A stretch of 64,000 nucleotides of DNA from Heterotrichella gracilis (lineage: Eukaryota; Sar; Xanthophyceae; Tribonematales; Xanthonemataceae): positions 186,001 to 250,000 of the forward strand of contig JAULBX010005553.1 of assembly GCA_032358255.1 (NCBI GenBank), written 5' to 3'. The position numbers and the translations under genes are program-made. This document shows, one piece after another, positions 45,620 to 56,870 of the stretch. The notes beneath the pieces were generated by a model. It saw only the letters and a program-made list of their open reading frames with translations. It ran no database searches and was not told where the DNA came from. Position 1 is the stretch's first letter; each line of letters begins with the position of its first letter.

Positions 45620-48600
45620 ATGTTCGACGACAGCTCAGGTACTGCGCACAGCAGGACACTTCAATATTGTAAAGCTTCCTGGTCTTGCTTCACTGCTGAT
45701 GGCAGTGAGCCAATCCACAAGGGGACTTCCTGGGCATGCCACACATTGAAGTCCTTGTCAGCATGCCACGAACAACTGTGCGCACTGACTCGCTGCTTGT
45801 AACAGTTATATTAGCTAGCGGTAATCTGCCTAATTTGCCTGCCATGCACCTTCCTATCTATCCCTGCATAGCATCTGATGCATTCCACCATCTTGTTACA
45901 TATAGTCAGTCCCATCTTGCTACATACATGCCATCATGACTGGCCCCTCACACACCCAACTTATACAGGCTCGGTGCTGGAAGACCTTTTGCAGTACAAA
46001 ATGGGCCCACCCAAGGGCCTGGAGCCTATCCTTGCCCCACCAACACCAGAGGACTCCCTCCTCACCCCCGCCGCACCCCAGCCCCCGGCCAACCCCACCA
46101 CCACCCACAGCTTCACCCCGCTCACACCCTACACGCCCATCAACCTATCGTTCGCCCCCTTGAGGACCTCCTTCACCGACTATGCCCAGGCCTCTGTGTC
46201 AGCCAGTAGGGAGCTGGAGCGCCTGTCCTTCACACCCACACCCACCCCTGCTGGCGCCTCACACCACACCGACTCCCCCCCGCCACTGGACTGCAGCGCC
46301 ATGTGGGACAACGTGCTCTTTGACGCAGATGGTATCAGTAGCACCGGCACTAGCCAGCGTGTGTCGCCGGAGCCCAGCGCTGGAGAGGTGGGGGCGGAGG
46401 CGCCCTCCCCAGGGCGTCAGGTCAGTGCCACCCCTTGCAGTGCTCCCCCGCAGGTGCATTGAAGCCCCGCACAGGTCCATCATTGGTGCGGGCACTAATG
46501 TAGAGCTTTGTGCCACCTGGTATGTGCAGCGTGCATTTGGTGTGCTTAAGCAGCACGTGAAGCAGTTTGCATGCTCATCCATGGCAGTTTACCGATAGCA
46601 TGTTCATCCGCAGCGCATAACTGCATCTGACATACGACTCTCATGTGCAGGCTGGGCGCAGGCCCCAGAGCGCCACCCCTCACACCCAGCAGCAGGCCCT
46701 CGCGGCAGACAAAGCAGCACTGGTAGCCGCCCTGCAGCTTGCACAGGATCGGGCCACAGCTGCCGAGGGTGCCGCCGTGCAGGCCGAGGCGCGTGCCTCT
46801 GAGCTTCAGTCTCGGTGCCGCCAGGTGGAGGAGGACAGCAGCACAGCCAGGGCAAGGTGGGTAGGGGGGTGGGGGGTGAAACAAATGCCAAATGGAGGGC
46901 AGCACAATGGGGCGGATGGGGAATGGAAATATCCGCGAGGGTTGGAAATGTGTTGCTTGCACCCCTTGGTATGGTTCGCAACGTAATTTATCCAACACTT
47001 ATAATTGATATTATCAACCCAAAAAGCGTTATAGTTATTTCCTTGGTGTTCTGAGGGTGAACGGTGCTGGCCCTCGTGTATCAATGAGAGTAGCCCATCC
47101 CTAACATTGTATGGTGTACGTTTGGCCGGGGCCAGGTACCTCCAGCTTGTAGAGGACCACAGCGGCCTGCAGCAGCGCCACATGCGCCTGCCGGGGGAGC
47201 TGGCGGCAGCGCAGGCCGCAAGGGAAGCGCTGGAAGCAGAGCTGCAGGGCATGAAACTCGCCGAGGCGGCCCTCGTGGCGGAGCACCAGGCGGCGGTCCA
47301 GCGGGCGGAGGCTGAGCACGACGCGCTGCGGGTGGGTGTGGATGCGCTTGCGGCGCGGTGCGAGGGGCTGGTGGGGGAGCTGCAGGCTGCGCTGGATGGC
47401 GTGGCGGGGGACTATTGCCAGCTGTCGGGGGCGTACGCGGCGCTGCATGACGCGCATGTGGCGGCGCTGGCGGCGGGCATGGCAGCGCGCGCGGAGCGGG
47501 ATGAGCTCGCAGCCGACTGCGCGGAGGTGCAGAGGGGGTATAAGGAGGCGCGGGCGGCAGGGGAGGAGGCGCAGGCGCGCGCGCTGGCGGCGGAGGGGGA
47601 GGTGGGTGCTGGTGGTGATTGGGGATGGGTGGGGTGGGGTTAGATCGTGTGGGAGGGTGGTGTTTTGGGCTTTGTCACCTGCAGCTGCAAGCCTGGCCAG
47701 GGTTTGGCATTGGTGCATTGGTGGGGTGGGTTTCCTCGGCCGTTTGTTCCAGGATGCACACGCTTACCAGTGTGTGGTCCCAGCTCATGGTGTCTTGCGC
47801 AGGTGGAGCGTCTGCAGGCACTGCTCACCGCACAGGCGCAGGCATTGGAGGAGCAGCATGCTCGGGCAGACTCTGAGCTGGCGCAGGCACTGGAGGAGCT
47901 GGCTGGTGAGCGCCAGGTGGCTGGGCAGCGTGAGTGCCAGGTGGCGGCGCTGCAGGCGCAGGTGGGCGCTGCGCTGGATGCGGTGGGGGCGCTGCCGTGG
48001 CAGGGGGAGGAGGTGGAGAGGGAGGGGGCGGAGCTGGCAGAGCTGCAGGTACGATGGTTTTTACTTCTTATGTATTCTTATTTTATTACCAGAGTACCCT
48101 ATCTGCTGCTGTCATTCTTATATGTAAACGGTTTCAACCCTGCATGCCACCCAGGTTTAATGGTTAACCGTGGCTTGGGGTGTAGAAATGCACATGGCCC
48201 CAGGCTGGGTGTCTTTAAAGTGTCGCTGAACCTTCTTCCTGACCCTGCATGTGCCCCCCCCGCCATCGCAGGCTGAGCTGGCGTGTGTGGTGGCGGAGCG
48301 GGATGCACTGCAGGCGCAGGTGGAGGGGGCGCTGGCGGCGCAGCGGGTGGGTGGGGGACGGAATCTTTGGGGCTGTCAGAAAACACCAGCTGTAAGCGTG
48401 TCCGGGTGTATGTTCACTGCTTATTAGAAGTAGTTGTTGTGATTGAAGAATATGAAATGCTTCTGCAGCCACCTGTAGGTTCAATGGATCTTTTCGTGTG
48501 ATTGTTCCTGTAAAATATTGAAACAAAATGTGGTGTATCGGAAGCCAGTGTGGAACATTGAATGTGTGTACCAATGGGTTTTCATTTTGCAATGAGAATG

Positions 48601-49473
48601 ACTATATGGGCTGCTGCAGGGCGGCAAGCAGACTGGTGGCGGTGGTGCGGCGGTAGCGCACGTGGCGTGTGAGGTGGCGGCCCTGCAGGCCTCGTGCGGT
48701 GCGCTGCGCAGGGAGGTGGGGGGCACGCTGCAGGCACTGGAGGCACTGGCCAGGGGGATGATGGAGAGGGGGCCCAAGGGGGGGGCAGAGGGAGGGGGTG
48801 AGGGGCTTCGCCTGGCCCTGGAGCTGCAGCAGGACAGGCTGTTCAAGGTGAGGAATTCGAAATCATGAAATTAAAAACGTTGAATGTCAATAAGAATTAA
48901 TGATAATCATTAAATCCTACTAAGATTAGGATGGCATACATTCATTGTGCTGCTCTCCAGCAGTGCCCTGGCCATGTATGTCGCTCACAGCATCTGTGCT
49001 ATTACCAAGGTTGTGGGGACAGTGTATGGTGACGGATGTGGTGCTATTTTCTCATGGTGGGTGGGCTGGTGCAGGCGTTGGAGGCGGGGGGCGGCAGTGA
49101 GGCGGCTGTGGGGGCGCTGGCACAGCAACTGAGAGAGCTGGAGCAGGCAGGGGGTTTGACGGCGAAGTACCCACCGCAGTACCCACCGCTTGGCAATGGT
49201 GGGGTGCACAATGGACCTGACTGGCCGGCGATGACCGAGGCTGCACCCAATGGCGAAGTGGTTTTGGCTGGGCCTGGTGGCTCAAACCTTGCTGCAGTGA
49301 CGGCGCGGCTGCAGTCGGGGGGCGGTGGGGGCGTGCCGGCTGCGCTGTCCAGGCATGTGGCTGTGCCTGCGGGTGGCGGTGGGGGGCGCATGCGATGGGG
49401 TGCATCCCTGGACAGCGCGCAGGCAGTGGTGGAGGCGGCGCGCGCAAGGCTGAGCGCAAGCACGCACTTTTGA
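45620..49473 (+). CDS. Coiled-coil protein of unknown function
   Basis: Eight exons, 696 aa: 45620-45638, 45969-46420, 46651-46856, 47136-47601, 47803-48048, 48272-48346, 48620-48847, 49075-49473. Exon 1 encodes only MFDDSS plus one base and joins GSVLEDLLQYKMGPPKG. The N-terminal 150 residues are Pro/Thr/Ser-rich (FTPLTPYTPINLSFAPLRTS). From about residue 160 to 565 the protein is a long Ala/Glu/Gln-rich coiled coil (LVGELQAALDGVAGDYCQL; VAALQAQVGAALDAVGAL). The last 110 residues are Gly-rich with the end AQAVVEAARARLSASTHF. It could be a centrosomal, ciliary or golgin-like protein, but nothing specific identifies it. TGTAA lies at 49569-49573. Confidence 0.8.
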
Positions 49474-50637
49474 AAGGGTCTGGGTTAAGGGTTTTGTGAT
49501 GCCATCCAGACTGAGTGGTGTGCAAGGTAGCGCGGGCCATGGCGGTGCACCGTTCTTAGGGTGAGCTTTGTAAGTAGGTATGCTGTTTCACTTTGTATCC
49601 TAGTAATCTTGTGTGATTTTGCTTTGAGGACGCCCTTCAAGGCAAGTTGCTTGACCAACAATGTTAAACTTTGAGGTTTTGACTGGACAACTTACTGTTA
49701 GTATTTGTCTTTGCCTCCCTGGTAGTCTAAGATCCATCAATGTCGTCACAATAATCACTGCCGCATTATCGTGGGCAGAATGCCAGTAACTGATGTTTGG
49801 AACAGTTCCTGTATCATTTATCAACATCAGTGGGACCAGTTCTCATGTCATGATATTATCTCTCATGAGTCCTGACAATCCTTCTATACTCTGTCCAGTA
49901 TTTGCTGTCATCGGAAGAGCTGGCAGGTTCCTTGTCAGAAGAACTACCTCAAATCTCCACCATTGGTAAGAAACTTAGTGATGACAATCTGCAATTTCTC
50001 ATTGGATGATGACATTCTGCCTGCCATCTGATTGATCAACACATCGAAGTGTGTATATACAATGGTCATTGATCATCAAGTCTTAGGAAGTCCAGTAATA
50101 CTATGCCGGCGCAACTATTGTCGCCACCCTTGCCCGTCCGACTCGAAGCTTCAAGCTGAGGGTTTTTGTAAAGCATTGTACAGAACTGTTACAGTGACTG
50201 TCCCTGGTCCAGGATCCTGGTCAATGACAATGGTTACATGCCATTGGATGCTATTGCATTGCGCCACTGAGTGCACTACATGGCTACGCAGTAATTCCGT
50301 CTTCGAAATGTACTGGGTGTACTGAATGATTCAGTGCTGGCCCAGTGATGTCAACCCCTTTTGAGGCATGCACGCACCCTCTCAGCTGTGCACAACGCAG
50401 CCCGGGCCCCTCGCCCCCCCCCCCCCTCCTGCAGGCCCGGCAATTTAAAATTTGTGCAGCTGCCTCATCATGAGATGCCACCCCAGGCTAGACAATGGGG
50501 TGCCCCCACCGCCCCCACCTCAACCAACATGGCGGCCCATCACATTGATCGTCAGTATCAAAGATCAACTCGAAATGTGCTCAACTGCGCAAAAACATTT
50601 AGGTTGACCAGCGCTGCCCTCACATAGGCTTCCCCCC
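49474..50637. other. Convergent intergenic region, no gene seen
   Basis: 3' flanks of the coiled-coil gene (+) and the metallopeptidase (-). It has TGTAA at 49569-49573 and a poly-C run at about 50415-50428. The middle is AT-richer than the surroundings, without supported coding frames. Confidence 0.5.
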
Positions 50638-53600
50638 TCACGCCCCCTCCTCCCCCTCCCCCTTCTTGTGCAGCTGGCCAATGAGGTGCTGGACAATGGG
50701 GGACCCCTCTGCCCCCTCCAGCTCACCCAAAATGGCCTCCAGGGCCGCCCCATCGCGCCTGTCCTCGGCATCAAGGATGGACTCAAACACATCGGAGGCC
50801 TTTTGCAGGAAGGCGGGGGCAATGGCGTCGTCAAACTCCACCTGAAAAGTGGGACAGGGGGAGGGTTTAGGGTTTCGGGTGCGGCGTAGGGTGTTGGGTG
50901 ACGCTCTGCGGGTTGCATGGCTGTTGGGAATAGGGGCGTGCTAAATGCCCGGCATGGGAGATGCTACACATCGTTTTTGGCAAGCGCGTCTATTTCACTA
51001 TTGCTCACTCTGCAAGTGTGACATGTGCAAATGCATGTATACTACAATGGTGCACATGCTGCGCAAGCTACACATGGTGATGTACAACTTAGCAATATAG
51101 AGAACCACACGCTGACCCGGCCCTTCAACTTTCTTGACATCTTGATTAGGCTGACTTGAGCGCACATGCGCCGCAATCTGGTGTGGAATCCATCCATGTG
51201 GGGCGCATCCCACCCACGACACCCACCCCCTTCACACACACAGCACAGCAGCAGCACCACCCTCCTTCCCCACCTTTCCCTGATCGTTGAGGCGGATGTA
51301 CCCCAGCTCCACCCCGCGGGTCCAGCATGACACTGCGCTGATGGCGTAGGGGCGGAAGGCGCTGCTGCCCCACATCAGGTACCTGGAGCCAGGGGGGAGA
51401 AGGGGGGTATGCTAGGGGTTTAAATGGGGAAGGGGTTGCAGCTGCCCCACATCAGGTACCTGGGGGCCAGGGGGGAAAGGGGTTGCTGCATATCAGGTTC
51501 CTGGGGGCAAGGGGGGAAAGGGGTTGCTCTTGCCATTCAGGTTCCTGGGGTAGGGGGAGAGTTGGGTATGATGGGGGGTATGATGGGGTGCTGCGGCCCA
51601 CACTATGCCCATGGATGGAGGGCGGGAGGAGGAGTTAAGATTCGTGCTAGCGGGGAAGAGGCGCGAATGCCCTCAGCAAAACCGTAAACCCTAAACCCTA
51701 GCCAAAGTGGTACGGACGGTAAACGATACAGAGCCTGGACAGGATCCATAGCAATCAGTAACCACCTTCCCTTGCGTGTTTTGCCACCCCTGTCTCCTGA
51801 GGTCCTGGAGCGCTAACAGCAGCGCAGGCTCCCCCCAAACCCTAGCCCAAAGCCCACCCGAAACCCCACCCACCTTCTGAGGTCCTGCAGCATGAAGCTG
51901 CACAGCACCTTGGCCGCAGTGTCCACCGACACCATGCCCCGCTCCTGCAGCAGCCTCAGGGTGTGCAGGGCAGTCAGCTCTGCGCGGGGCTCCTCAAGGA
52001 GGGTCTTGGTGGTGGACTGCGGGGGGTGGTTAGGGTGTCGGATAGGGTTTTAGGGAGGTCTGCAGGGATGTGGTTGGTCAGCTCGGTACAGGCTGCCTCA
52101 AGGAGGGTCATGGTGGTGGTTTGAGGAGGGAAGGCAGGGTGCCAGGTAGGGTTTCAGTGGCCTGCCAGGTGTGGGTGTGAGTGTGGGCCTCAGGCCACCC
52201 ATGCCATGGATAACAACAGGCCATACAACGGGCGGGCTGCAGGATTTGCACACATGCACGGAGGTGCGGGCGGTCCCCGTAGAGTCGTCCCCCACGCACT
52301 TGCACGGTTCTTGTTCCCTCCCCTCCCACCCACCCACCCACCCCACATTTCCCCCACCTTGATATCCTCCTTGAGCACATCCAGTCCGTAGATTGCGTGC
52401 CCAATCTCATGCGCCGCCACGTGGTACACAAGGGTCTGGATGGTGTCAATGCGATCCGCAAGGGAGGCGTCCGCGCACACCTGAAACAAGGCGGGTTAGG
52501 GTTCAGGGTTTGGAATTTAGGTTCTTGAGAGGTGTCCTCGCACACTAAGATCAAAGGGGCGAGGGAGGTGGGGGGTGGGGGGCGTGGGGTGGGGGGCGTG
52601 GGGTGTTGGGCGTGCACCCTTGAAACACGGGGGAGAGGGGTGGGGTTGCATGGGTGGGTGGGTGGCGGGCAAGGGAGGTGCTGTGTAGGCTTTAGAATTT
52701 ATGGTGCCTTGAGTAGGGTGTTTCTCAGTACACCTGTGTGGCCAGCTGTTTGGCTGACCACATGCTGTCCCCTGTTTAGGGTTTAGGCATGATGTGGTTA
52801 GGGTTTAGGGTATTGTTCGGCGCACCTGAATGGCCAGCTCCTTTGCCGATTTCTCCCTTGTGCCCATGGACACTGGGTCAAAGTAGATCTTGACACCCAT
52901 GCGGTCACGCACCTCAGACCTGCAGCCAGGGGGTGGCACAACTGTGAGCACAAATGCAAACAACCATAGACTTCGAGACGAGATAGCAGGGTTTAGGGTG
53001 GGGTGCAGGGCAAGCTTAGGGTACATAGGCCACCTACTAGGAATGCTCTCCCCAGTGAACTTGATTAATAGGTTGGGGTTTGGGTTTCATCATAGGGTTT
53101 CAGGATGTAGGGTTCTTGATAGGGTTTAGGGTATATAATAGGGTTAAATAGGTTTCATACTAGGGTTTTACACCCCCTACCTGTTGGGGATGCTCTGCCC
53201 CGCAAATCTAAAGTGCAGCTGCGCCGCGCACTGGAAGGGGATGAAGTAGATCCCCGCCATGGACTGCGCAAGCGCACTCAGCCCCCCCTTGGCGATGTCA
53301 CTGGTCCTTCCCTTGAAATACTCCACCATCACCCCCTGGATGTCGGAGATGATGGCGTTCTGCTCCCCAAATGTCTCATCCATGAGCCGGATTGAGAACT
53401 CGGGGGACACCTTACAGCGCAGCGGGTCGGCGTAGCCGTACTCCAGGTCGTGGACCACCTGCAGGGTTTAGGGTTTAGAGTTTGGGGCAGGGTTTGGGGT
53501 TGAGGGTTCAGGGGAGTGGGTCGGCGTAGCTGTGCTCCGGGTCCAACGCCTTTGGTTCTTCTAGGGTCAATGGTTCGAGTACACTACAACATGCAACAAA

Positions 53601-55764
53601 ATGCATACCACTCGCCACACCAGACTACCCGCCGCGGCTGCACACCTGCACCCAGTACTTGATGCCCATCCACAGCTCGTCCAGCGTGGTCCATGCCCCC
53701 TCAAGCTTGTCAATGTCGCTCTCGGCAAGGCACAGCCTGCGACACAAGGAGCGGATACCCTTACAAAGGGTTATGCAGCAACCAGACGTGCATGGGACCA
53801 AGTATTGGTTCCCGGTGCGGTGCCACCAATGCAGCAGAGCTGACCAAGCTAGTACCCTCCGAGGTTGCACAGGGCGCCTACATGCAAGCACTCCCACTGC
53901 CCTACCAAGACGCAAACGAATCCCACACCCGGCCATGCCATTACCCTACGAGGGTGCTCAGGAACCCTTCACGTGTCACCACCAAAGGTGTGCAGGGCCC
54001 CTACCTGTACTGCTTGAGGTAGCCTATGTACTTGTCCCGCACACCGTCAGCGTCACTGTCCACACGCTCCAGGGCTGCAAGGGGAGTAAAGCAGTTTGGC
54101 AATGGGTGCGGAGCGAGGGAAGGCCTGCTGTTGAACAACTACAGGGCAAGGCTAGCGTGCGCAGTAGAGGCTGTGGGGGTCATGCAGTGAGGAGCTCCAC
54201 AAGCGTCCAACCCCGGGCCACACGAGGACAAGGGCACAATAGGGCACCTTTTATCGTTCGCGCCATTTGGGCATGAGAGCAGGGGCAGGGGCTGCACCGG
54301 CCTACAGCGCATGCACCTAGCCACACGAGGAACACGGCACTTGGGAGCCGTCGGTCCTTGGCGCCTTTTGCGCTTCCTTCGGGTGTACGCGCGTGGCAGC
54401 TTGCCAATGATGCTCATTTGTCTCTTAACGCTCTCAATCTCCGCCCAACAACCCCTCCACCCCACTTGCAACCCCTACACCCTACGCCTCACCTGCCACC
54501 CAGTCATCAAAGCAGGCCACGATGGCGCCAATCTCCTCAGGGAACGCCTCAGCGTAGGCCTTGTGCCCGTACCCCCCGTCCGCCTCCTGGTGTATGATGG
54601 TGTAATGGTTGTACAGGTGCTGGGGCACGCTGCCCTCCTTGTCAGAGGCAACCAGCTTCTTGGCGGTGTCATTGCCCTGCGGAAGGGTTTTGGATGTGGG
54701 TGGTGAGGGGCGGTTTTGGGTGGGAGGCTCCCCCCGGCGCAGTCAGATGCGTTGCCATGTACACAGTTGTGGTTTGCAACATCGGACACTGTGGGTGGGC
54801 AACTGTTCCAAAGGCAGTTGGCCCCGTTACTGGGCAACGTGTCCTTGATTGGTGCCTTGAGGTGCAGAATGGTGCGGGGACTAAGATGCAGCCTTGAAGG
54901 CGGAGGTTTCCTCCTTGTTTGCAACATATACAGTTCCCAACTTGATCACGAATACGTGCGCGGCTGATGCGTGTTGGGGTGGACGATGGCCATGTGCATG
55001 CATTGTGATTTTTGTGCAATGCATGCATGTGGACATGACGACGTTTGTCTGCAGTGTGCCCACGCATGCGCCTCCAAGTGTGCCGCAGTTGGTGCCCATG
55101 TAAACCAATGCAGGTGTCCGTGTGTGCCTATGCAGGTGCGCATGCACCTCCCTACCTGCACAGCCTTGGCCCACGCCTTGAAATACACATCGTACGCGTC
55201 GCCCACCAGAGATGCGTGGTATATGAGCGTACGGTCCAGCTCGTTGAACCCATGGCTGGTGGTATCCAGCGCAGAGCGGATGAAGGAGCGCTTGAAGCTC
55301 TGATTGGCACTGCATGCATCGAGCACGGAATAAAAGGTGTCTGAATACTCTTGGATTCCGCTCCATTCTTGCTGCAGCGCTGCCCTCAGGAGCCGCTGGA
55401 CGTTGTCGTCGCCCGAACCCAGCACCAGTCGGTGGTTTTCAAAGGCTGGGTGGGAAGTGAACAGCTCCGCGGTGGTCCTCTCGATCCCCTTCAGCAGCTC
55501 CACCCGCTGCAATCCCTCCAGCTTGCCATTGGAGCTGACCTCAGCAAAGAGGGAGTCTGCCGTGGCTGCCATCGGCTCCACAGTGACTGCTGCTGCAGCG
55601 TTGACGACGAAAGCGACCTGTCTGGAGGACTGCTGGGGCCTTATTCGTGGCCTGGCGGTGGGAGGGAGGCTGCCTCGGCAGTGTCTGGTGACGACTCGGT
55701 ACCTGGCTCGTGTACTTTGGAAAGGAGCGCAGCGCGGCGCACAGGCCACAAGAGCAGACGCCAT
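50638..55764 (-). CDS. Zinc metallopeptidase (HEIGH), probably plastid-targeted
   Basis: Ten exons, 634 aa, high to low: 55764-55156, 54676-54493, 54074-54005, 53736-53646, 53458-53181, 52919-52826, 52480-52358, 52016-51874, 51382-51274, 50841-50638. The zinc-peptidase motif HEIGHAIYG (H466, E467, H470) is followed 25 residues on by EEPRAELTALHTL (E491/E492), which can supply the third zinc ligand as in gluzincins. The pair recalls the HExxH...EExxA arrangement of M49 (dipeptidyl peptidase III) and its plant NUDX3-like relatives, but overall family membership is uncertain. Other conserved-looking parts are NELDRTLIYHASLVGDAYDV and QNAIISDIQGVMVEYFKGR. The first ATG gives a start MASALVACAPRCAPFQSTR, followed by an Arg/Ser/Pro-rich stretch typical of a transit peptide. 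Introns 5 to 9 carry exon-edge echoes and TTTAGGG motifs. Confidence 0.85.
51415..51560 (-). repeat. Three graded echoes of a metallopeptidase exon edge
   Basis: The acceptor-side border CTGCCCCACATCAGGTACCTGG plus GGCCAGGGGGGAAAGGGGTT recurs at about 51437-51484, 51485-51530 and 51530-51555. Each copy is more decayed with distance from the real exon (51370-51400). It is a clear ladder of successive tandem duplications. Confidence 0.92.
51786..52121 (-). repeat. Echoes on both sides of metallopeptidase exon 8
   Basis: TCCTGAGGTCCTGGAGCGCTAACAGCAGC at about 51792-51820 repeats the exon's donor side at 51876-51905. CCTCAAGGAGGGTCATGGTGGTGG at about 52096-52119 repeats its acceptor side at 51992-52015. 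The exon is therefore flanked by a decayed copy of each of its own edges. Confidence 0.85.
52730..53066 (-). repeat. Two further exon-edge echoes in the metallopeptidase gene
   Basis: ACACCTGTGTGGCCAGCTGTTTGGCTGA at about 52731-52758 resembles the exon edge at 52823-52850 (GCACCTGAATGGCCAGCTCCTTTGCCGA). ACTAGGAATGCTCTCCCCAG at about 53036-53056 resembles CTGTTGGGGATGCTCTGCCCCG at 53181-53202. TTTAGGG units lie between each pair. Confidence 0.8.
53514..53550 (-). repeat. Echo of an exon edge beside TTTAGGG repeats
   Basis: GTGGGTCGGCGTAGCTGTGC and the following TCCGGGTCCA repeat GCGGGTCGGCGTAGCCGTAC and TCCAGGTCGTGGA of the exon at 53424-53455. GGGTTTAGGGTTTAGAGTTTGGGG separates the two copies. 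Confidence 0.9.
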
Positions 55765-56856
55765 AGGGCTACCGTAGTAGAGAAGAGACACCCAGCGTAT
55801 GGGCAATAACGTGGTTTATGTGAGCGTCTGCGACATACCACCATTGGGGTGAACGGAGTCTAGTATTTTTGTGGTGGTGGAAAACTACTACAGCTTGACA
55901 CGCAAGTGGCTAGGCATTTGAGTCAATGACCGGCCGCAGAGTGCAACACGGACGTCACATAAACGAGTATATCTACCTTGAGTGGGGGTTCCTGTTCACC
56001 TTGTTTGACACTTGTCCAGCCGTTGACATGGAGGACATGCCGGCACACTGTCACAATCCTAGTAGGTACATTTCTGAGCAGAATTGCAGCAACCAACTCT
56101 GGCGTGGACCTGATGAAGATATGCCTGCTGTTGCTGCTGCTGTTGCGAAGACGCTGTGTTACAATAAACAGTAAGCACCTAGATAGTCTGACAGTGTGCT
56201 GTTTACAGCAGATCACCACCAACCCTTCAAGGCGCTAGACAAGGCCTAACACGGTATGTCATTGACCGGCTAGCAGCATGGCGTCCGTGTGCTCGGTGGT
56301 AATGGGTTTTATGCACATGAAATGCACTCATACTGCTGCTGTTGGCTACCAAATACTACATTTAACAAAGGGCTGCCAATGCACACACAGCCCAAAGTCC
56401 CACCCACCCAGTCCTGGTGCGATGCACGGCAGTGCGGAATACAGGCCAATTTCTACCTACAAGTAGTGAGCATTGCCAAACCGCGCCAGAACAGCGGCAG
56501 ACGTGAGCCCCTTGCTGTAAAAAATGGTTGCGGTGTTGGATGCAGAAGCTGTACTGTGCTGCGAGGCAGGGCTGGCGCTGCTCCCGTTGCAGCGCATGGC
56601 TGTACTGCCAGCCCTGACGCAGTGGCCACACCATGGATCCTCGTTGACGCCGGTCAGCTGCTGCCATACCCTCCCCCCCCCTGCCATATCCCGCTGCTAC
56701 GCTCCCCCACAGTACACCCTTCCACCCCCTTCCGTCCCCTCCCCCCCCCCATTTCCCCCACAACCCCAGCATACACGTTTCCATCCCCTCCCTCACCCCT
56801 ATCCCCCCATCCCCCCAGCGTACACATCTCCCTCCCCTCCCTCACCCCTGGCCCCC
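55765..56856. other. Upstream region of the metallopeptidase and 3' flank of GT61
   Basis: The left part should contain the metallopeptidase promoter. The right end (56665-56870) is a pyrimidine-rich array with loosely repeated units (ACACRTYTCCMTCCCCTCCC...). No coding exon is supported. Confidence 0.5.
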
Positions 56857-56870
56857 TCACACCCCCAGGC
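56665..56870. repeat. C-rich degenerate tandem repeat
   Basis: At least three units of about 55-60 bp combining a GCATACAC-like start with CCCTCCCTCACCCCT runs. It directly abuts the glycosyltransferase stop codon and may be another terminal-duplication product. Confidence 0.6.

Noticed and set aside
47336-48127. A 263-codon Arg/Trp-rich frame in the coiled-coil gene
   Set aside because: Alternate frame of the Ala/Glu-rich coiled-coil exon; composition is typical of a shadow in GC-rich DNA.
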